Shown: positions 43,864-54,241, counted from the stretch's first letter. The stretch is 64,000 nucleotides of DNA from Sphingorhabdus contaminans (GCF_007280415.1 NZ_VKKU01000002.1:1529501-1593500); one strand, 5' to 3'. A program made the numbers and translations. The notes: a model not told the origin generated them from the sequence alone.

Positions 43864-45153
43864 ATGGCAAAGATACAGACCCCGCAGCCCGTTCGTGGCA
43901 CCCAGGATATGTTCGGTGAGACCGAGGAACGCTTCGCGCATGTCGTGGCGACTTTTGAGCGTGTGCGCCGCCTGTACGGGTTCAAGGGCCTGCAATTGCC
44001 GGTCATCGAGCCGACCGCCGTCTTTTCCCGCAGCCTGGGCGAAGCGACCGATGTGGTTTCCAAGGAAATGTACACATTCGAAGATCGCGGCGGGGATTCC
44101 ATCACCTTGCGGCCCGAGTTTACCGCCGGCATCGCGCGTGCCTATCTGACCAATGGCTGGCAGCAATATGCACCGATGAAATTGTCGGTGCACGGACCGC
44201 TGTTCCGTTATGAGCGTCCGCAGAAGGGGCGCTATCGCCAGTTCCATCAGATTGACGCCGAAATCATCGGTGCGGCGGAACCGGCTGCCGATGTCGAATT
44301 GCTCGTCATGGCGGACCAGTTGCTGAAGGAACTGGGCATCAGCGACGGCGTGACCTTGCAACTGAATACGCTGGGCGACACGCCCAGCCGCGATGCGTGG
44401 CGCACGGCGCTGGTCAGCTATTTCAACGACCATCGCGATGTTCTTTCCGAAGACAGTCTCGCCCGGCTGGAGAAAAACCCCTTGCGCATATTGGACAGCA
44501 AGGACCCCGATGATCGCGGCGTCGCCCATGCGGCCCCGAAGATCGACGATTTTCTGTCCGCCGAAGCCAGCGATTTCTTCGCTGCCGTTACCGCCGGACT
44601 GGACGCCGCAGGCGTCGCATGGACCCGCAACGCCGCACTGGTGCGCGGCCTCGACTATTACCGCCACACGGCCTTTGAGTTTGTCACCGACCGGTTGGGT
44701 GCACAGGGCACCGTGCTGGGCGGCGGGCGTTATGACGGGTTGATCGAAAATCTGGGCGGCCCCGCGACCCCTGCGGTCGGTTGGGCGGCCGGGATTGAGC
44801 GGTTGGCTATGTTGGTGGACGCGCCTACTCTGCTGACGAAAGACATTATTGCGGTTGTTCCCAACGAACAGGCGATGGAATCTGAAGCCCATGCAATAGC
44901 CAGCGCGCTGCGTCGTAGACAATTGCCGGTGTTTACGTCGTTTAAAGGAAACCCGAAGAAGCAAAGCGAAAAAGCCAAGCAAGCGGGAGCAGTCGCCATA
45001 TTGTATGTTCGAAATGAAGCGGATCCGAAACGTCGCTTGCATCTAACAAATGTGACGCTCGATACCGACCAAGCAACGCCTTTCCTGCTAAAAATATTGG
45101 GTATGCTTCCGGATCAATATTCCGAGCTTTCTGGTGATGACTACCGCGCATGA
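43864..45153 (+). CDS. hisS: Histidyl-tRNA synthetase
   Basis: This 429-residue class II synthetase charges tRNA-His. Visible motifs are PVRGTQDM (N-terminal signature), motif 2 [16 protein letters not shown], His-specific [14 protein letters not shown], and [14 protein letters not shown] (motif 3 region). A C-terminal anticodon-binding domain includes [16 protein letters not shown] 43864 is the family start; a longer frame upstream runs through the palindromic repeat and has no support. Full-length and intact. Confidence 0.96.
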   Translation: MAKIQTPQPVRGTQDMFGETEERFAHVVATFERVRRLYGFKGLQLPVIEPTAVFSRSLGEATDVVSKEMYTFEDRGGDSITLRPEFTAGIARAYLTNGWQQYAPMKLSVHGPLFRYERPQKGRYRQFHQIDAEIIGAAEPAADVELLVMADQLLKELGISDGVTLQLNTLGDTPSRDAWRTALVSYFNDHRDVLSEDSLARLEKNPLRILDSKDPDDRGVAHAAPKIDDFLSAEASDFFAAVTAGLDAAGVAWTRNAALVRGLDYYRHTAFEFVTDRLGAQGTVLGGGRYDGLIENLGGPATPAVGWAAGIERLAMLVDAPTLLTKDIIAVVPNEQAMESEAHAIASALRRRQLPVFTSFKGNPKKQSEKAKQAGAVAILYVRNEADPKRRLHLTNVTLDTDQATPFLLKILGMLPDQYSELSGDDYRA

Positions 45154-45216
45154 CAAACACTCAACTTTGTCATGCCCGCGCAGTCGGGAATTCATGGCCT
45201 GACTTGTCGGAAATAG

Positions 45217-45280
45217 GGTTCGCACGAAGGCACAAAGGCACAAAGAAGTTGCTTCGCGTCTTCGTGTCTTCGTGCGAACC
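45217..45280. repeat. Long hairpin repeat just before prfA
   Basis: GGTTCGCACGAAG (45217-45229) and CTTCGTGCGAACC (45268-45280) are perfect 13-bp inverted arms enclosing direct repeats of GGCACAAA. It ends 21 bp before the prfA start, so its hairpin could affect initiation. Similar CACGAAGGCAC elements are dispersed repeats in sphingomonads. Confidence 0.65.
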
Positions 45281-45301
45281 AAAATCGTCGGGGTTGCCTC
45301 T

Positions 45302-46378
45302 ATGAAAATCTCCCCGCAACGGATTGCGCAGATTGAATCGCGTTTTGCCGAGCTTGAGGCGCGGATGGCGTCCGGGCAGATGGAGGGCGAGGCGTTTGTT
45401 GCTGCGTCCAAGGAATATGCCGAGCTTGAGCCTGTCGCTGTCGCTGCCAAAACCGTGCGGCGTCTGCGCAAGGAGATCGAGACGCTGCAGCATATGGTCC
45501 GGGATTCGTCGGACAGCGAATTGCACGACATGGCGGTCGAAGAGCTGGAGGATGTGACCCAGCAATTGTTTGATGCCGAAACGGCGCTTGCCATTGCGCT
45601 GTTGCCACGGGATGCGGCGGATGACCGGCCGGCGATGCTCGAAATCCGGGCGGGCACCGGCGGGGACGAGGCGGCGCTGTTCGCCGGTGACCTTTACCGC
45701 ATGTATGAACGCTACGCCGCGGGGCAGGGGTGGAAGGTCGAGCCGATCTCGCTCAGCGTTTCGGACGTGGGCGGGTTCAAGGAAATTGTCGCGTCGATCA
45801 AGGGCAATGGCGTCTTTGCCAAGCTGAAATTCGAAAGCGGCGTCCACCGGGTGCAGCGCGTGCCGGTGACCGAAAGCGGTGGGCGCATACACACCAGTGC
45901 GGCAACCGTTGCGGTCCTGCCCGAGCCGACCGAGGTGGATGTGCATATCGAGGACCGCGATCTGAAGATCGACGTCTACCGCGCGTCAGGTGCGGGCGGG
46001 CAGCATGTGAACACGACTGATTCTGCCGTGCGGATTACGCACTTGCCGACAGGGATTGTGGTCACCTGTCAAGACGGGCGCAGCCAGCACAAGAACAAGG
46101 AAAAGGCGATGCAGGTGCTGCGCGCCCGCATGTATGAAAAAGAGCGCGAAGAGGCGCAAGGGGCCGAGGCCGAGGCGCGCAAGGCGATGGTCGGCTCCGG
46201 CGACCGTTCCGAACGCATCCGCACCTATAATTTCCCGCAAGGCCGCGTGACCGACCACCGCATCAACCTGACCCTGCACAAGCTGCCCGAAATATTGGAG
46301 GGCGGCGGGCTGGGCGAGCTGGTCGATGCGCTGATCGCCGAAGATCAGGCCGAGCGGATGGCGGGTCTGGGAGACTAA
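45302..46378 (+). CDS. prfA: Peptide chain release factor 1
   Basis: This 358-residue release factor recognises UAA/UAG. It has the GGQ catalytic loop in [17 protein letters not shown] near residue 230 and the domain-2 anticodon-like region where RF1 carries PxT, seen as [10 protein letters not shown]. The PRGRVTDHR-like ending [15 protein letters not shown] is RF1-typical. ATG 45302 gives the family start MKISPQRI. The stop overlaps the convergent monooxygenase stop by 4 bp. The usual downstream prmC is absent here. Confidence 0.95.
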   Translation: MKISPQRIAQIESRFAELEARMASGQMEGEAFVAASKEYAELEPVAVAAKTVRRLRKEIETLQHMVRDSSDSELHDMAVEELEDVTQQLFDAETALAIALLPRDAADDRPAMLEIRAGTGGDEAALFAGDLYRMYERYAAGQGWKVEPISLSVSDVGGFKEIVASIKGNGVFAKLKFESGVHRVQRVPVTESGGRIHTSAATVAVLPEPTEVDVHIEDRDLKIDVYRASGAGGQHVNTTDSAVRITHLPTGIVVTCQDGRSQHKNKEKAMQVLRARMYEKEREEAQGAEAEARKAMVGSGDRSERIRTYNFPQGRVTDHRINLTLHKLPEILEGGGLGELVDALIAEDQAERMAGLGD

Positions 46379-47439
46379 ATCTCCAACCGTCCGTGCTCCA
46401 GCCGTGGCAGCACATAACGGGCGAACATGTCGCATTCGTTGATGTGCGGATAGCCCGACAGGATGAAAGCCTCGATGCCGACGGCCTTATAGGCTTCCAG
46501 CTTGGCCAGCACCTGGTCGGGGTCGCCGACGATGGCGGCGCCGCAGCCGGAGCGGGCACGGCCGATGCCGGTCCACAGATTATCCTCGATATAGCCGTCA
46601 TTGGCGGCCGCGGCTTCGCGCAGTTCCGCCTGCCGCGCCACGCCGAAGGTTTGCGCGTCCAGTGACTTGTTGCGGATCGCCTCGCCGGTTCCCGCATCCA
46701 GCTTGGACAGCAGGCGGTCGGCATAGGCGCGGGCTTCGGCTTCGGTTTCGCGGACGATGACATGGCTGCGGAAGCCATATTTCAAAGTCCGCCCGAATTT
46801 CGCGGCGCGCGCGGTCATGTCGTCGATCAGGTCCTTCGCGCCCTGCACCGTTTCGGGCCACATCAGATAGACATCGCACCCTTCGGCCGCCGCTTCCTTG
46901 GCCGCGGGAGAAAGCCCGCCGAAATAGAGGGGCGGGCATTTGCCGCTGACGGTCTTCATACGCGGCGGGTCGAGGTCGATCTTGTAATGCTCGCCATCGA
47001 TGGACAGATGCTCGCCATTCAGCAGCGTCTTGAGGATATGCATCGCCTCCACCGTCCGGCGGTAGCGGGGTTCGCTGTCCATCTGGTCACCGGGCAGGTC
47101 GGACGAGATGATGTTGACGTTCAGCCGCCCGCCCGAAATCTGGTCCAGCGTCGCGATCTGCCGCGCCAGTTGCGGGGGCCAGCTTTCGCCGATGCGCACC
47201 GCCATCAGCAGCTTGATCCGTTTCGTCAGCACCGCAATCGCGCTCGCAAAGGCGGTGGTGTCGAGGCCGAGGGCATAGCCCGAGGGCAGCAGGATATTGT
47301 CAAACCCGCCCTTTTCGGCGTTCAGGACGATATTGCGGCAATGCTCCCAACTGGACGCCAGCATGGGATCGGGTTGGCCCAGAAATTCATAGTCATCGTC
47401 GCACAGGGCGGAAAACCAGCTGACTTCGACAGGCTTCAT
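46375..47439 (-). CDS. SsuD-like FMNH2-dependent monooxygenase, candidate sulfoquinovose monooxygenase (SmoC-like)
   Basis: This 354-residue LLM-class flavin monooxygenase aligns by eye with alkanesulfonate monooxygenase SsuD along its length: [48 protein letters not shown] (in part), [33 protein letters not shown] and LSGYPH. SsuD enzymes use reduced flavin and O2 to release sulfite from sulfonates. Next to an SQase and an AKR it matches the role of SmoC, which converts sulfoquinovose to 6-oxo-glucose plus sulfite. No flavin reductase is in the operon. It is the last gene, overlapping its neighbour by 4 bp. Confidence 0.82.
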   Translation of the reverse strand: MKPVEVSWFSALCDDDYEFLGQPDPMLASSWEHCRNIVLNAEKGGFDNILLPSGYALGLDTTAFASAIAVLTKRIKLLMAVRIGESWPPQLARQIATLDQISGGRLNVNIISSDLPGDQMDSEPRYRRTVEAMHILKTLLNGEHLSIDGEHYKIDLDPPRMKTVSGKCPPLYFGGLSPAAKEAAAEGCDVYLMWPETVQGAKDLIDDMTARAAKFGRTLKYGFRSHVIVRETEAEARAYADRLLSKLDAGTGEAIRNKSLDAQTFGVARQAELREAAAANDGYIEDNLWTGIGRARSGCGAAIVGDPDQVLAKLEAYKAVGIEAFILSGYPHINECDMFARYVLPRLEHGRLEI

Positions 47440-48338
47440 GGTAACGGAACTCCTCGTGCGGCGACCAGCACGCTGTACCAGTCGGCGCGGGTCCATGTGA
47501 TTTTGAAGGCGTCGGCAGCCTCGGCAATGCGCGCCGGATTTTGCGAGCCGACAATGGGGATCGGGCGCGCAGGGTGCGCCATGATCCAGCTATAGGCCGC
47601 CGCCGTGCGCGACACGCCATGCGATGCGGCCACACCCGAAAGCGCGCCGGCAACATTCTGTTCGCGCGCATTGGACGGATCGCCGATCCGCCCGCCACCC
47701 AGAGGCGACCAGGCCAGCACGGCCAGATCCATGGCGATGGCCTGATCCAGCTCGCCATTTTCAATTGTGTCGATCCGCAACGGCGACAGCTCGGGCTGCG
47801 TCGATACAATCGGCACCGGACAAAATTGCGCCAGGGTGCTGATCTGCGAAGGTGTGAAGTTCGATACGCCGAAAGCGCGGATCTTGCCTGCGCTGTGCGC
47901 CGCCTCGACCGCCCGCGCAATTTCCTGCGGATGGGTGAGGATGTCCGGCCGGTGGATCTGCCACAGGTCGATGCGGTCGGTGCCCAGCCGTTGCAGGCTG
48001 TCGTCGATGGCCTTGGTCAGATAGTCGGCGCTGCTGTTATAGGGCGTAGGCGGGGTGATACCGCCCTTGGTCGCCAGCACCATCCGGTCGCGATATTCCG
48101 GCGCATCGGCAAAGACCCGGCCCAGCAATTCCTCTGCCTTGCCAAAGCCCTGTTCCCCGAAACCGTAGATGTCGGCGGTGTCGAACAAGGTGATGCCGGC
48201 TTCGAACGCGGCATCGATCGCGGCGCGCGCGGCGGACAGTTCCAGTCCGGCAAAGCGCCACATGCCCCAGGCGATGGAGGAAATTTCAATGCCACTTTTG
48301 CCCATGGAACGGGTGCGTGGCGGTGCGGGTAATGTCAT
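47436..48338 (-). CDS. Aldo/keto reductase, candidate 6-oxo-glucose reductase (SmoB-like)
   Basis: This 300-residue TIM-barrel AKR has the tetrad Asp and Tyr in DTADIYGFG, Lys in LATKGG and His in QIHRPD, with NADPH-binding GVSNF and VGSQNPARI segments. In oxidative sulfoquinovose catabolism, an AKR (SmoB) reduces 6-oxo-glucose made by the monooxygenase to glucose; the operon partners here fit that step. Other sugar or aldehyde substrates remain possible. ATGA overlaps on both sides tie it to the LacI gene and the monooxygenase. Confidence 0.82.
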   Translation of the reverse strand: MTLPAPPRTRSMGKSGIEISSIAWGMWRFAGLELSAARAAIDAAFEAGITLFDTADIYGFGEQGFGKAEELLGRVFADAPEYRDRMVLATKGGITPPTPYNSSADYLTKAIDDSLQRLGTDRIDLWQIHRPDILTHPQEIARAVEAAHSAGKIRAFGVSNFTPSQISTLAQFCPVPIVSTQPELSPLRIDTIENGELDQAIAMDLAVLAWSPLGGGRIGDPSNAREQNVAGALSGVAASHGVSRTAAAYSWIMAHPARPIPIVGSQNPARIAEAADAFKITWTRADWYSVLVAARGVPLP

Positions 48339-49366
48339 GTTTTCTTGCTCTTCTGTGAAGGTGAGGATGTGGATTCGCGAATGACGAGTTCATGGGGCAG
48401 GCGACGATGCTCGATGCCCCCTTCGCCAAAAAGCAGGTCGGCGGCGGTCGACGCAAGGTCGCGCACCGGTTGCCGGATGGTGGTCAGCGGCGGCCAGACA
48501 ACGCGCGCCAGTGTCGTATCGTCAAAGCCCGCGACCGAAAGCTGTTCGGGCACCTGCAGACCGCGGCGGTGCGCGACGGCAAGAACACCCGATGCCATGT
48601 CGTCGTTCGACGCGAATATCGCGGTGGGCGGGCTTTTCAGCGATAGGAATTTCTCGGTTGCGGCAACGCCGCTTTCAAAATCAAACTGGCCTTCGGCAAT
48701 CAGATCGGGATCGACCGAAATGCCGACCCGCCCGAGCGCCCGTTCATAGCCGGCCTGCCGTTCGGCACTCGCCATATGATTGGGGTGGCCGATGATGAAG
48801 CCGATCCGCCGGTGGCCGATATTGATCAGATGCGTCGTCATATCATCGGCGGCCTGCATATCGTCCATGAACACAGAGGATGTCAGGGCATGGTTGGTGC
48901 CGGGCGAAATGCGGACAAAGGGAATGTTGAGCGCCTCCAGCGCGGAAAGCACGGGCGCGCAGTCGGTCACAGGTGACGACAGGATCGCCCCATCGACATG
49001 CGTCTGGCGCACCATGCCGCGCACCTGTTCGCCGACATCAGGGTCGGCCACATCGACCGGCTGCGCAATCAGGCGCATGCCTTCGCTATGGCACCGGTCC
49101 CAGCAGCCCTGCATGATCTGGTGCATATAATAGGGCGAGTGGTTGTCGTAGATGAGGGCAATCTGCCCGGATTTCGTTCCGGCCAATATGCGCGCTGCAA
49201 TGCTGGGTGAAAAACCGAGTTCGGCCATCGCGGCGTCGACCTTTGCCTTGGTGGCCGCGCTGACATAGGGATGGTTGTTGAGCACGCGGCTGACGGTCTT
49301 GACCGCGACGCCCGCAAGCTTTGCCACATCGCGAATATTCGCCCGCATATTGCTGTTCGGACTCAT
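48335..49366 (-). CDS. LacI family transcriptional regulator
   Basis: This 343-residue repressor has an N-terminal LacI HTH (IRDVAKLAGVAVKTVSRVLN, with hinge helix nearby in AAMAELGFSPSIAARIL) and a periplasmic-binding-protein-like effector domain. ATG 49366 is preferred because the family begins close to it and it overlaps the GH31 stop by 4 bp; a longer frame reaches into GH31. It likely represses this operon and the divergent TonB receptor, relieved by a sulfoquinovose-derived sugar. The operator was not firmly located. Confidence 0.88.
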   Translation of the reverse strand: MSPNSNMRANIRDVAKLAGVAVKTVSRVLNNHPYVSAATKAKVDAAMAELGFSPSIAARILAGTKSGQIALIYDNHSPYYMHQIMQGCWDRCHSEGMRLIAQPVDVADPDVGEQVRGMVRQTHVDGAILSSPVTDCAPVLSALEALNIPFVRISPGTNHALTSSVFMDDMQAADDMTTHLINIGHRRIGFIIGHPNHMASAERQAGYERALGRVGISVDPDLIAEGQFDFESGVAATEKFLSLKSPPTAIFASNDDMASGVLAVAHRRGLQVPEQLSVAGFDDTTLARVVWPPLTTIRQPVRDLASTAADLLFGEGGIEHRRLPHELVIRESTSSPSQKSKKT

Positions 49367-51375
49367 GCGCCAAGCTCCTCCTTCACAGAGGCGAACAATG
49401 GCGCAAACGGACTGTCTTTGCGAGTGAATACAGGCGGCTCGCCATAGGGCGCGGCAATCGCATGCGTGCCTTGCGCATAATGTGTGCCCGACCAGAGATG
49501 CACCCATTCGCCCTCGGGCAGGATGACATTGCGTTCCGTCCGGTCGGCTTCGACCACCGGCGCGACCAGCATGTCCGCGCCATAAAGATACTGGTCCTGC
49601 ACATCATAATAGGCAGGGTCGTCATAATGCAGGAAAAGCGGACGCTGGAGCGGCAGGCCGGTTGCCACCGCCTCGTCCGACAAAGCACGGACATAGGGGG
49701 CAAGACGCGCGTGCACCTGGCTCATCCGTGCAAAATGGGCGAGGAATTCGGCATTGCTGTCGAGTTGCAGATTGTCGGCAGGCCGGTTGCCTTCATGGCT
49801 GCGCATGACGGGGGCAAAGGCGGCCATATCAATCCAGCGGTGCATCAGGTCGGCGCTGCGCACCACGCCATGCAGGCTGGTATAGCCGCCCAGATCGCTA
49901 TGGTGATAGGCATTGCCGAGAAGGCCGGAGGACAGCGCGCCGGTCAGGACCGTGTTGATCCCGTCATGGCGCGAAAAATCGACACATTGGTCACCGGCCC
50001 ACAGCAGCGGGCAATAGGCCTGCACGCCCGAAAAGCCCGCGCGCATGAAAAAGGTGGCGTCGCCCGTCTTGCCGCGCGATGCGATGGCATCGGCATTGAC
50101 CTTCGCCCAGAGAACCGGCCAGCGGTTGTGTGCCTCCATAGGGTCGGAACCGTCGAACAGCCGCACATCGGTGGGCAGATATTCCCCAAAATCCGCCATC
50201 CAGCCCGACAGGCCGAAATCGAGCATTTCCTGGCCGATGATGCGTTCGGAAAACCATGCAGCCGCCTCGGGGTTGGTGAAATCGACAACGCCTGCGTCAA
50301 ATTCGCCAAAATCGACGGCATAGGGTTCGTCGCTGTCCTGCCGCAGGGCAAGATAACCAAGCGATGCGGCCTCTGTAAAAAGCGGGCCGTCGACGGCGAG
50401 ATAGGGGTTCACATAGCCCAAAAAGCGCACGCCCCGTTTTGCCAGTGCCGCGATACGGTCGGGCAGGTCGGGGTAGCGTTTGGCATTCCATTGCCAGTCC
50501 CAGAACAGGCGCTTGCCAAAGCCTGTTTGGCGGATGCCGATCCAGTCTTCGCACCACAGGCCGGTCAGCGCAGCGCCCGAGGCGGCAATTTTTTCGAAAC
50601 GTTCAAATGTGTCCTGCCCGTCTTTCAGGCCAACAATCGCACCCGAAATGGCCCAATCGGGCAGGGGCGGCTGACGTCCGAAACGGTCGGACATCTGGCC
50701 CACCAGTCCGGTCCGGTCGTTGGCCGTAAATAGTTCCAGATCCACATCGGCTTTCCAGCATTCGATTCCGGCGCGCGTCCCGTCGGTCAGGTCGAGGACC
50801 GAATAGGCGGCCGTTTCCAGGTGGACGGCATAATTGCGGGAACTGAGCCATGTGGGTTGCGGATAATTGGTCGTCCAGTAATCCCCGCCTGCCAGACCTT
50901 CGGCATCCATGATTTGCGTGAGTTTGGTCGACTTGTCGCGTCCGACACCCGGCTCCGACGTCCAGAAGGGAAAGCGCCGGCCGTTGAGCCGCAGGTAGGA
51001 CATTTGCTCCCCGCCGCCCCAAAAGGCTTCATCTTCTGCGCAGAGCATGTCCACCCAGAGGCGGTTGATCGATTCGTCGGTGCACCGGATCCGCAGGGCC
51101 AGTTTGCGCGCGTCCCTATCGACCCTGATACCCAGAATCGCGTCAGGCCGCTCGCTGCTCCACAGCCGGATGGCGCCCTTGTCATTGGCAAAACAGTCAA
51201 GCGGCAGGCGCAGGTCCAGATTGTCGTCGATGCGGAAATTGCCGCGCACCATTTCCATGTCCGGCGTGCCGGTTCCGATCGCAAAGGCGGGGCTGTGGGT
51301 GCGGTGTGTCAGGACGCAGATATCGCCTGCAAAAAGGTCAAAGCCATCGGCATGCATGATGAACTGCGATGGCAC
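49363..51375 (-). CDS. GH31 sulfoquinovosidase
   Basis: This 670-residue retaining alpha-glycosidase resembles E. coli YihQ throughout. The nucleophile is D395 (WMADFGEY) and the acid/base D462 (WAGDQ). Sulfonate-recognition positions are K251 (GLKDG), E276 (WCEDW), R289 and W292 (GKRLFW) and Y498 (GGYTS). This KERWY set, with matching spacing, is the one known from Agrobacterium-type SQases in place of QQRWY. It would release sulfoquinovose from its glycosides. I chose GTG 51375 because GAAAGGGA precedes it by a few bases and YihQ aligns from there; GTG 51444 is the longer alternative. No signal peptide is seen. Confidence 0.88.
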   Translation of the reverse strand: MPSQFIMHADGFDLFAGDICVLTHRTHSPAFAIGTGTPDMEMVRGNFRIDDNLDLRLPLDCFANDKGAIRLWSSERPDAILGIRVDRDARKLALRIRCTDESINRLWVDMLCAEDEAFWGGGEQMSYLRLNGRRFPFWTSEPGVGRDKSTKLTQIMDAEGLAGGDYWTTNYPQPTWLSSRNYAVHLETAAYSVLDLTDGTRAGIECWKADVDLELFTANDRTGLVGQMSDRFGRQPPLPDWAISGAIVGLKDGQDTFERFEKIAASGAALTGLWCEDWIGIRQTGFGKRLFWDWQWNAKRYPDLPDRIAALAKRGVRFLGYVNPYLAVDGPLFTEAASLGYLALRQDSDEPYAVDFGEFDAGVVDFTNPEAAAWFSERIIGQEMLDFGLSGWMADFGEYLPTDVRLFDGSDPMEAHNRWPVLWAKVNADAIASRGKTGDATFFMRAGFSGVQAYCPLLWAGDQCVDFSRHDGINTVLTGALSSGLLGNAYHHSDLGGYTSLHGVVRSADLMHRWIDMAAFAPVMRSHEGNRPADNLQLDSNAEFLAHFARMSQVHARLAPYVRALSDEAVATGLPLQRPLFLHYDDPAYYDVQDQYLYGADMLVAPVVEADRTERNVILPEGEWVHLWSGTHYAQGTHAIAAPYGEPPVFTRKDSPFAPLFASVKEELGA

Positions 51376-51588
51376 TGCGCTCCCTTTCACCGGTTTAGAA
51401 GGACTATGGCATCCTTGCCACAGTCGTTGCGATAATTTGTCCACCTATATGACACCGCTAGACATATGAAGTCAATCTGGTTAGAGCGCCCAGTCATGAA
51501 CGGTATAACCCGCTAAAGCTTTTCTTGCTTGCCTTAACTCAAGCAAAATAGTTGAGAATTGGGTAGCCGAATTTAAGGGAGGTGCCTT

Positions 51589-53925
51589 ATGCAAAGTTCC
51601 AAGTTCCATAACCGCAATCTGATCCGTGCCGCGTTGCTCGGTGGTTGCGCCGCCGCGCTGGGTTTCAGCGCGCCTGCCATGGCGCAGGTCGAAGAAATCG
51701 TTGTGACCGCACAGAAGGTCGAAGAAAATGTGCAGGATGTGCCGATAGCGATCACCGCAGTGTCCGGCGACACGCTGACCGCAGCGGGCACAAACAGCCT
51801 CGAAAATCTTGGCCAGCTCGTCCCCTCGGTTACCTTCCGCAAGGGCACGACCAATGCAAACTCCGCCGTCGTCCTGCGCGGCGTTGGCACCATTTCCTTC
51901 TCGATTGCGGCTGAACCCAGCGTCTCGACCGTGGTTGACGGCGTCGTTCTCAGCCGTTCCGGTCAGGCCTTTGCCGATCTCGTTGAAATCGAACGTCTCG
52001 AAGTATTGCGTGGCCCGCAGGGCACCCTGTTCGGCAAAAACGCATCGGCCGGTTTGATCAACGTAGTGTCAAAGGGCGGCACCGAAACGCTGGAAGGCGA
52101 ATTCACCGCTGAATATTATGAAGGCGACGAAGTCCGCACACGCGGTACCATTTCCGGCCCACTGGCCGAAAATCTGACATTCCGTGCGAATGCCTTTTTC
52201 GGAAAATATAAGGGCAACATCACCAATGTTGCACCGTTCCAGACCCGTGACAGCAAGATCAACGGTTACGAGCATTTGGGTTTCCGCGGCCTGCTCGATT
52301 TTGATAACGGCCCGGCCCGGATCAAGATCATCGCCGACTATTATGAAGCTGATGATGACTGCTGCGGTGAAGTCACCGGCGTATCGCGCGGTGCGGTGCT
52401 CAACGCCGAACTCAATCTGCCTCTGGGCGTGGCGCAGGGTGAAAACCAGCGTTTCGTCAGCCACAACCTCGTCACCCAGTCGCTTGACCGCCAATGGGGT
52501 CTGACCGTCAATGCCGATTTCGACGTTTTCAATGACCATGTGCTGAGCGCGATCTACGGTTACCGCAACTGGAACAACACCGAACTGCGTGAAGGCGACT
52601 TCCTGCCGCGTGCGATTGTTGGTACCCCCGAACTGCACGACCGTGGTTTTGTCGAAACCGATCAGCAGAGCCTCGAGCTGCGTCTGGCTTCGGACCAGAG
52701 CAAGGCATTCAAATATCAGGTTGGCGGTTTCTACTGGAAGTCCGAAAATACGCAGGACTTCACCCGTCAGGTGGTATCCTGCACGACCTCGACCCTGCCG
52801 ATCGACCCTGTCACCGGCGGCCGTCCGTGCAACCTGACCGATACGGTCAACACCTTGTTCCCGACCGCAACGTCGAACAGCCTTGTGAACATCGAAAACT
52901 ATGCTGTGTTCGGTCAGGCAACCTATGACTTTACCGACTGGATCGGCCTGACGGTTGGTCTGCGCTGGACGCATGACTCCATCGATTATGCCCACCGTCG
53001 CTTCCCGGGTGTGAACCGGACCACCGGCCTTCCGGCTACCGGCCCCGGTATTTCGGGCGCCCCTGCTGGCGGCACAATTGCCGGTGGCGGCAATGGCACG
53101 GTGCTGTCGACCGGATCGTCGTCCAACAGCAACTTCTCCGGCAAGGCGGTCCTGACCGTGAAGCCTACCGAAGATGTCATGCTCTACGGCAGCTATACCC
53201 GCGGGTATAAGGGTCCGGCATTCAACGTCTTCTTCAACCACACGGCACCAACAAACTCCGTGCCGATTGACGAAGAAACATCGGACTCGTTCGAACTGGG
53301 TATCAAGAGCCAGTTTGCCGACAACCGTATCCAGTTGAACGCAACGGCATTCCAGGTGACCTATGACGGGTTCCAGGCGAACAACTTCGTCCTGCTGAAT
53401 GGCGCGGTTGTGACCAACCTGACCAATGCCGGTACGGTTCGCAGCACCGGTTTCGAACTGGATGCCCTCGCTAACCCGGTCGACGGTCTCGACCTGTTTG
53501 CCAGCGTTGCCTACGCCGATGCAAAGGTACGCCGTTTCAACCCCAACCCGCTGACCAACGCACCTGACGCCCGCAACGGCACGAAATTGCCGCTGGCGCC
53601 TGAGTGGAGCTGGAACATCGGTGCGGCTTATGAAACGCCGTTCAACATCTTCGGCGCCGACGCAAAGGTCTATGTCCGCACCAGCTACAACCATGTTGGC
53701 AGCCAGTTCTCCGATCTGGGCGAAAGCGGCCCGATCGACAGCTATGGTCTGTGGAATGCCAGCGTTGGCTATTCGGATGCCGACGACAATTGGCGCCTGA
53801 CTTTCATCATGAAGAATATCACGGATGAAAGCTATGTCCTGCTGAACACCAGCGCCGGACAGCGTCTGCACATTCCACGCGATGCCGACCGCTATATGGG
53901 TGCAAGCCTGCGCATCCGCATCTAA
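51589..53925 (+). CDS. TonB-dependent receptor, probably for sulfoquinovosides
   Basis: This 778-residue outer-membrane receptor has a signal peptide ending PAMA, a TonB-box-like EIVVTAQK, a plug domain (about residues 35-165, VLRGPQGTLFGKN) and a 22-strand-type barrel ending MGASLRIRI. GGGAGG precedes the ATG. It is divergent from the GH31-LacI-AKR-monooxygenase operon with about 210 bp between starts, so shared control by LacI is likely. It could import sulfoquinovosyl glycerol or related glycosides, replacing at the outer membrane what other bacteria do with porins. Ligand is inferred from context only. Confidence 0.88.
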   Translation: MQSSKFHNRNLIRAALLGGCAAALGFSAPAMAQVEEIVVTAQKVEENVQDVPIAITAVSGDTLTAAGTNSLENLGQLVPSVTFRKGTTNANSAVVLRGVGTISFSIAAEPSVSTVVDGVVLSRSGQAFADLVEIERLEVLRGPQGTLFGKNASAGLINVVSKGGTETLEGEFTAEYYEGDEVRTRGTISGPLAENLTFRANAFFGKYKGNITNVAPFQTRDSKINGYEHLGFRGLLDFDNGPARIKIIADYYEADDDCCGEVTGVSRGAVLNAELNLPLGVAQGENQRFVSHNLVTQSLDRQWGLTVNADFDVFNDHVLSAIYGYRNWNNTELREGDFLPRAIVGTPELHDRGFVETDQQSLELRLASDQSKAFKYQVGGFYWKSENTQDFTRQVVSCTTSTLPIDPVTGGRPCNLTDTVNTLFPTATSNSLVNIENYAVFGQATYDFTDWIGLTVGLRWTHDSIDYAHRRFPGVNRTTGLPATGPGISGAPAGGTIAGGGNGTVLSTGSSSNSNFSGKAVLTVKPTEDVMLYGSYTRGYKGPAFNVFFNHTAPTNSVPIDEETSDSFELGIKSQFADNRIQLNATAFQVTYDGFQANNFVLLNGAVVTNLTNAGTVRSTGFELDALANPVDGLDLFASVAYADAKVRRFNPNPLTNAPDARNGTKLPLAPEWSWNIGAAYETPFNIFGADAKVYVRTSYNHVGSQFSDLGESGPIDSYGLWNASVGYSDADDNWRLTFIMKNITDESYVLLNTSAGQRLHIPRDADRYMGASLRIRI

Positions 53926-53954
53926 TCCCGACCCGGGACAGGGTCGCACCAAGG

Positions 53955-53989
53955 GGGCTGGAATCCATACGGGTTCCGGCTCTTTTTTT
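53955..53989 (+). terminator. Rho-independent terminator after the TonB receptor
   Basis: GCTGGAATCC and GGGTTCCGGC pair with few mismatches around CATAC, followed by TC and seven T. It lies about 30 bp after the receptor stop. Confidence 0.88.
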
Positions 53990-54210
53990 ATGATTTTTTT
54001 GGGGGGTAAACCAGGACGGGTGGTGCGAGACCAGTAGCAAACCACCCGTCCTTGTTTGTGGGGTGTTGAACGCAAATAGTAATGCACTCCCCGTGCCAAT
54101 TTTGCGCTGCCCAATAAAAACAGGGGTTTAGCTGGTTACCACCGCATTAACCATGATGGCGGCTGTAAAGAAGTTCGACAAAAAGCAAACGGGGGCGGAT
54201 GAATGACGTT

Positions 54211-54241
54211 TACATCTGTAATCGAATCGATTACGTCTGTA
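54211..54241. promoter_or_regulatory. Tandem CopY/BlaI-box-like operator
   Basis: TACATCTGTA (54211-54220) and TACGTCTGTA (54232-54241) are two TACA-N2-TGTA-type boxes (one base off in the second) exactly 21 bp, two helical turns, apart. They lie just before the BlaI-family gene, as expected for autoregulation by a repressor of this family. Confidence 0.7.

Noticed and set aside
51449-51465. ATGACACCGCTAGACAT as a LacI operator between the GH31 operon and the TonB receptor
   Set aside because: Only the outer three base pairs and one inner pair are symmetric, so it is too weak to list as an operator, although a LacI site is expected in this region.
52069-54114. 681-codon minus-strand frame opposite the TonB receptor
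   Set aside because: Antisense to a full-length receptor with signal peptide, plug and barrel, and it runs through the terminator.
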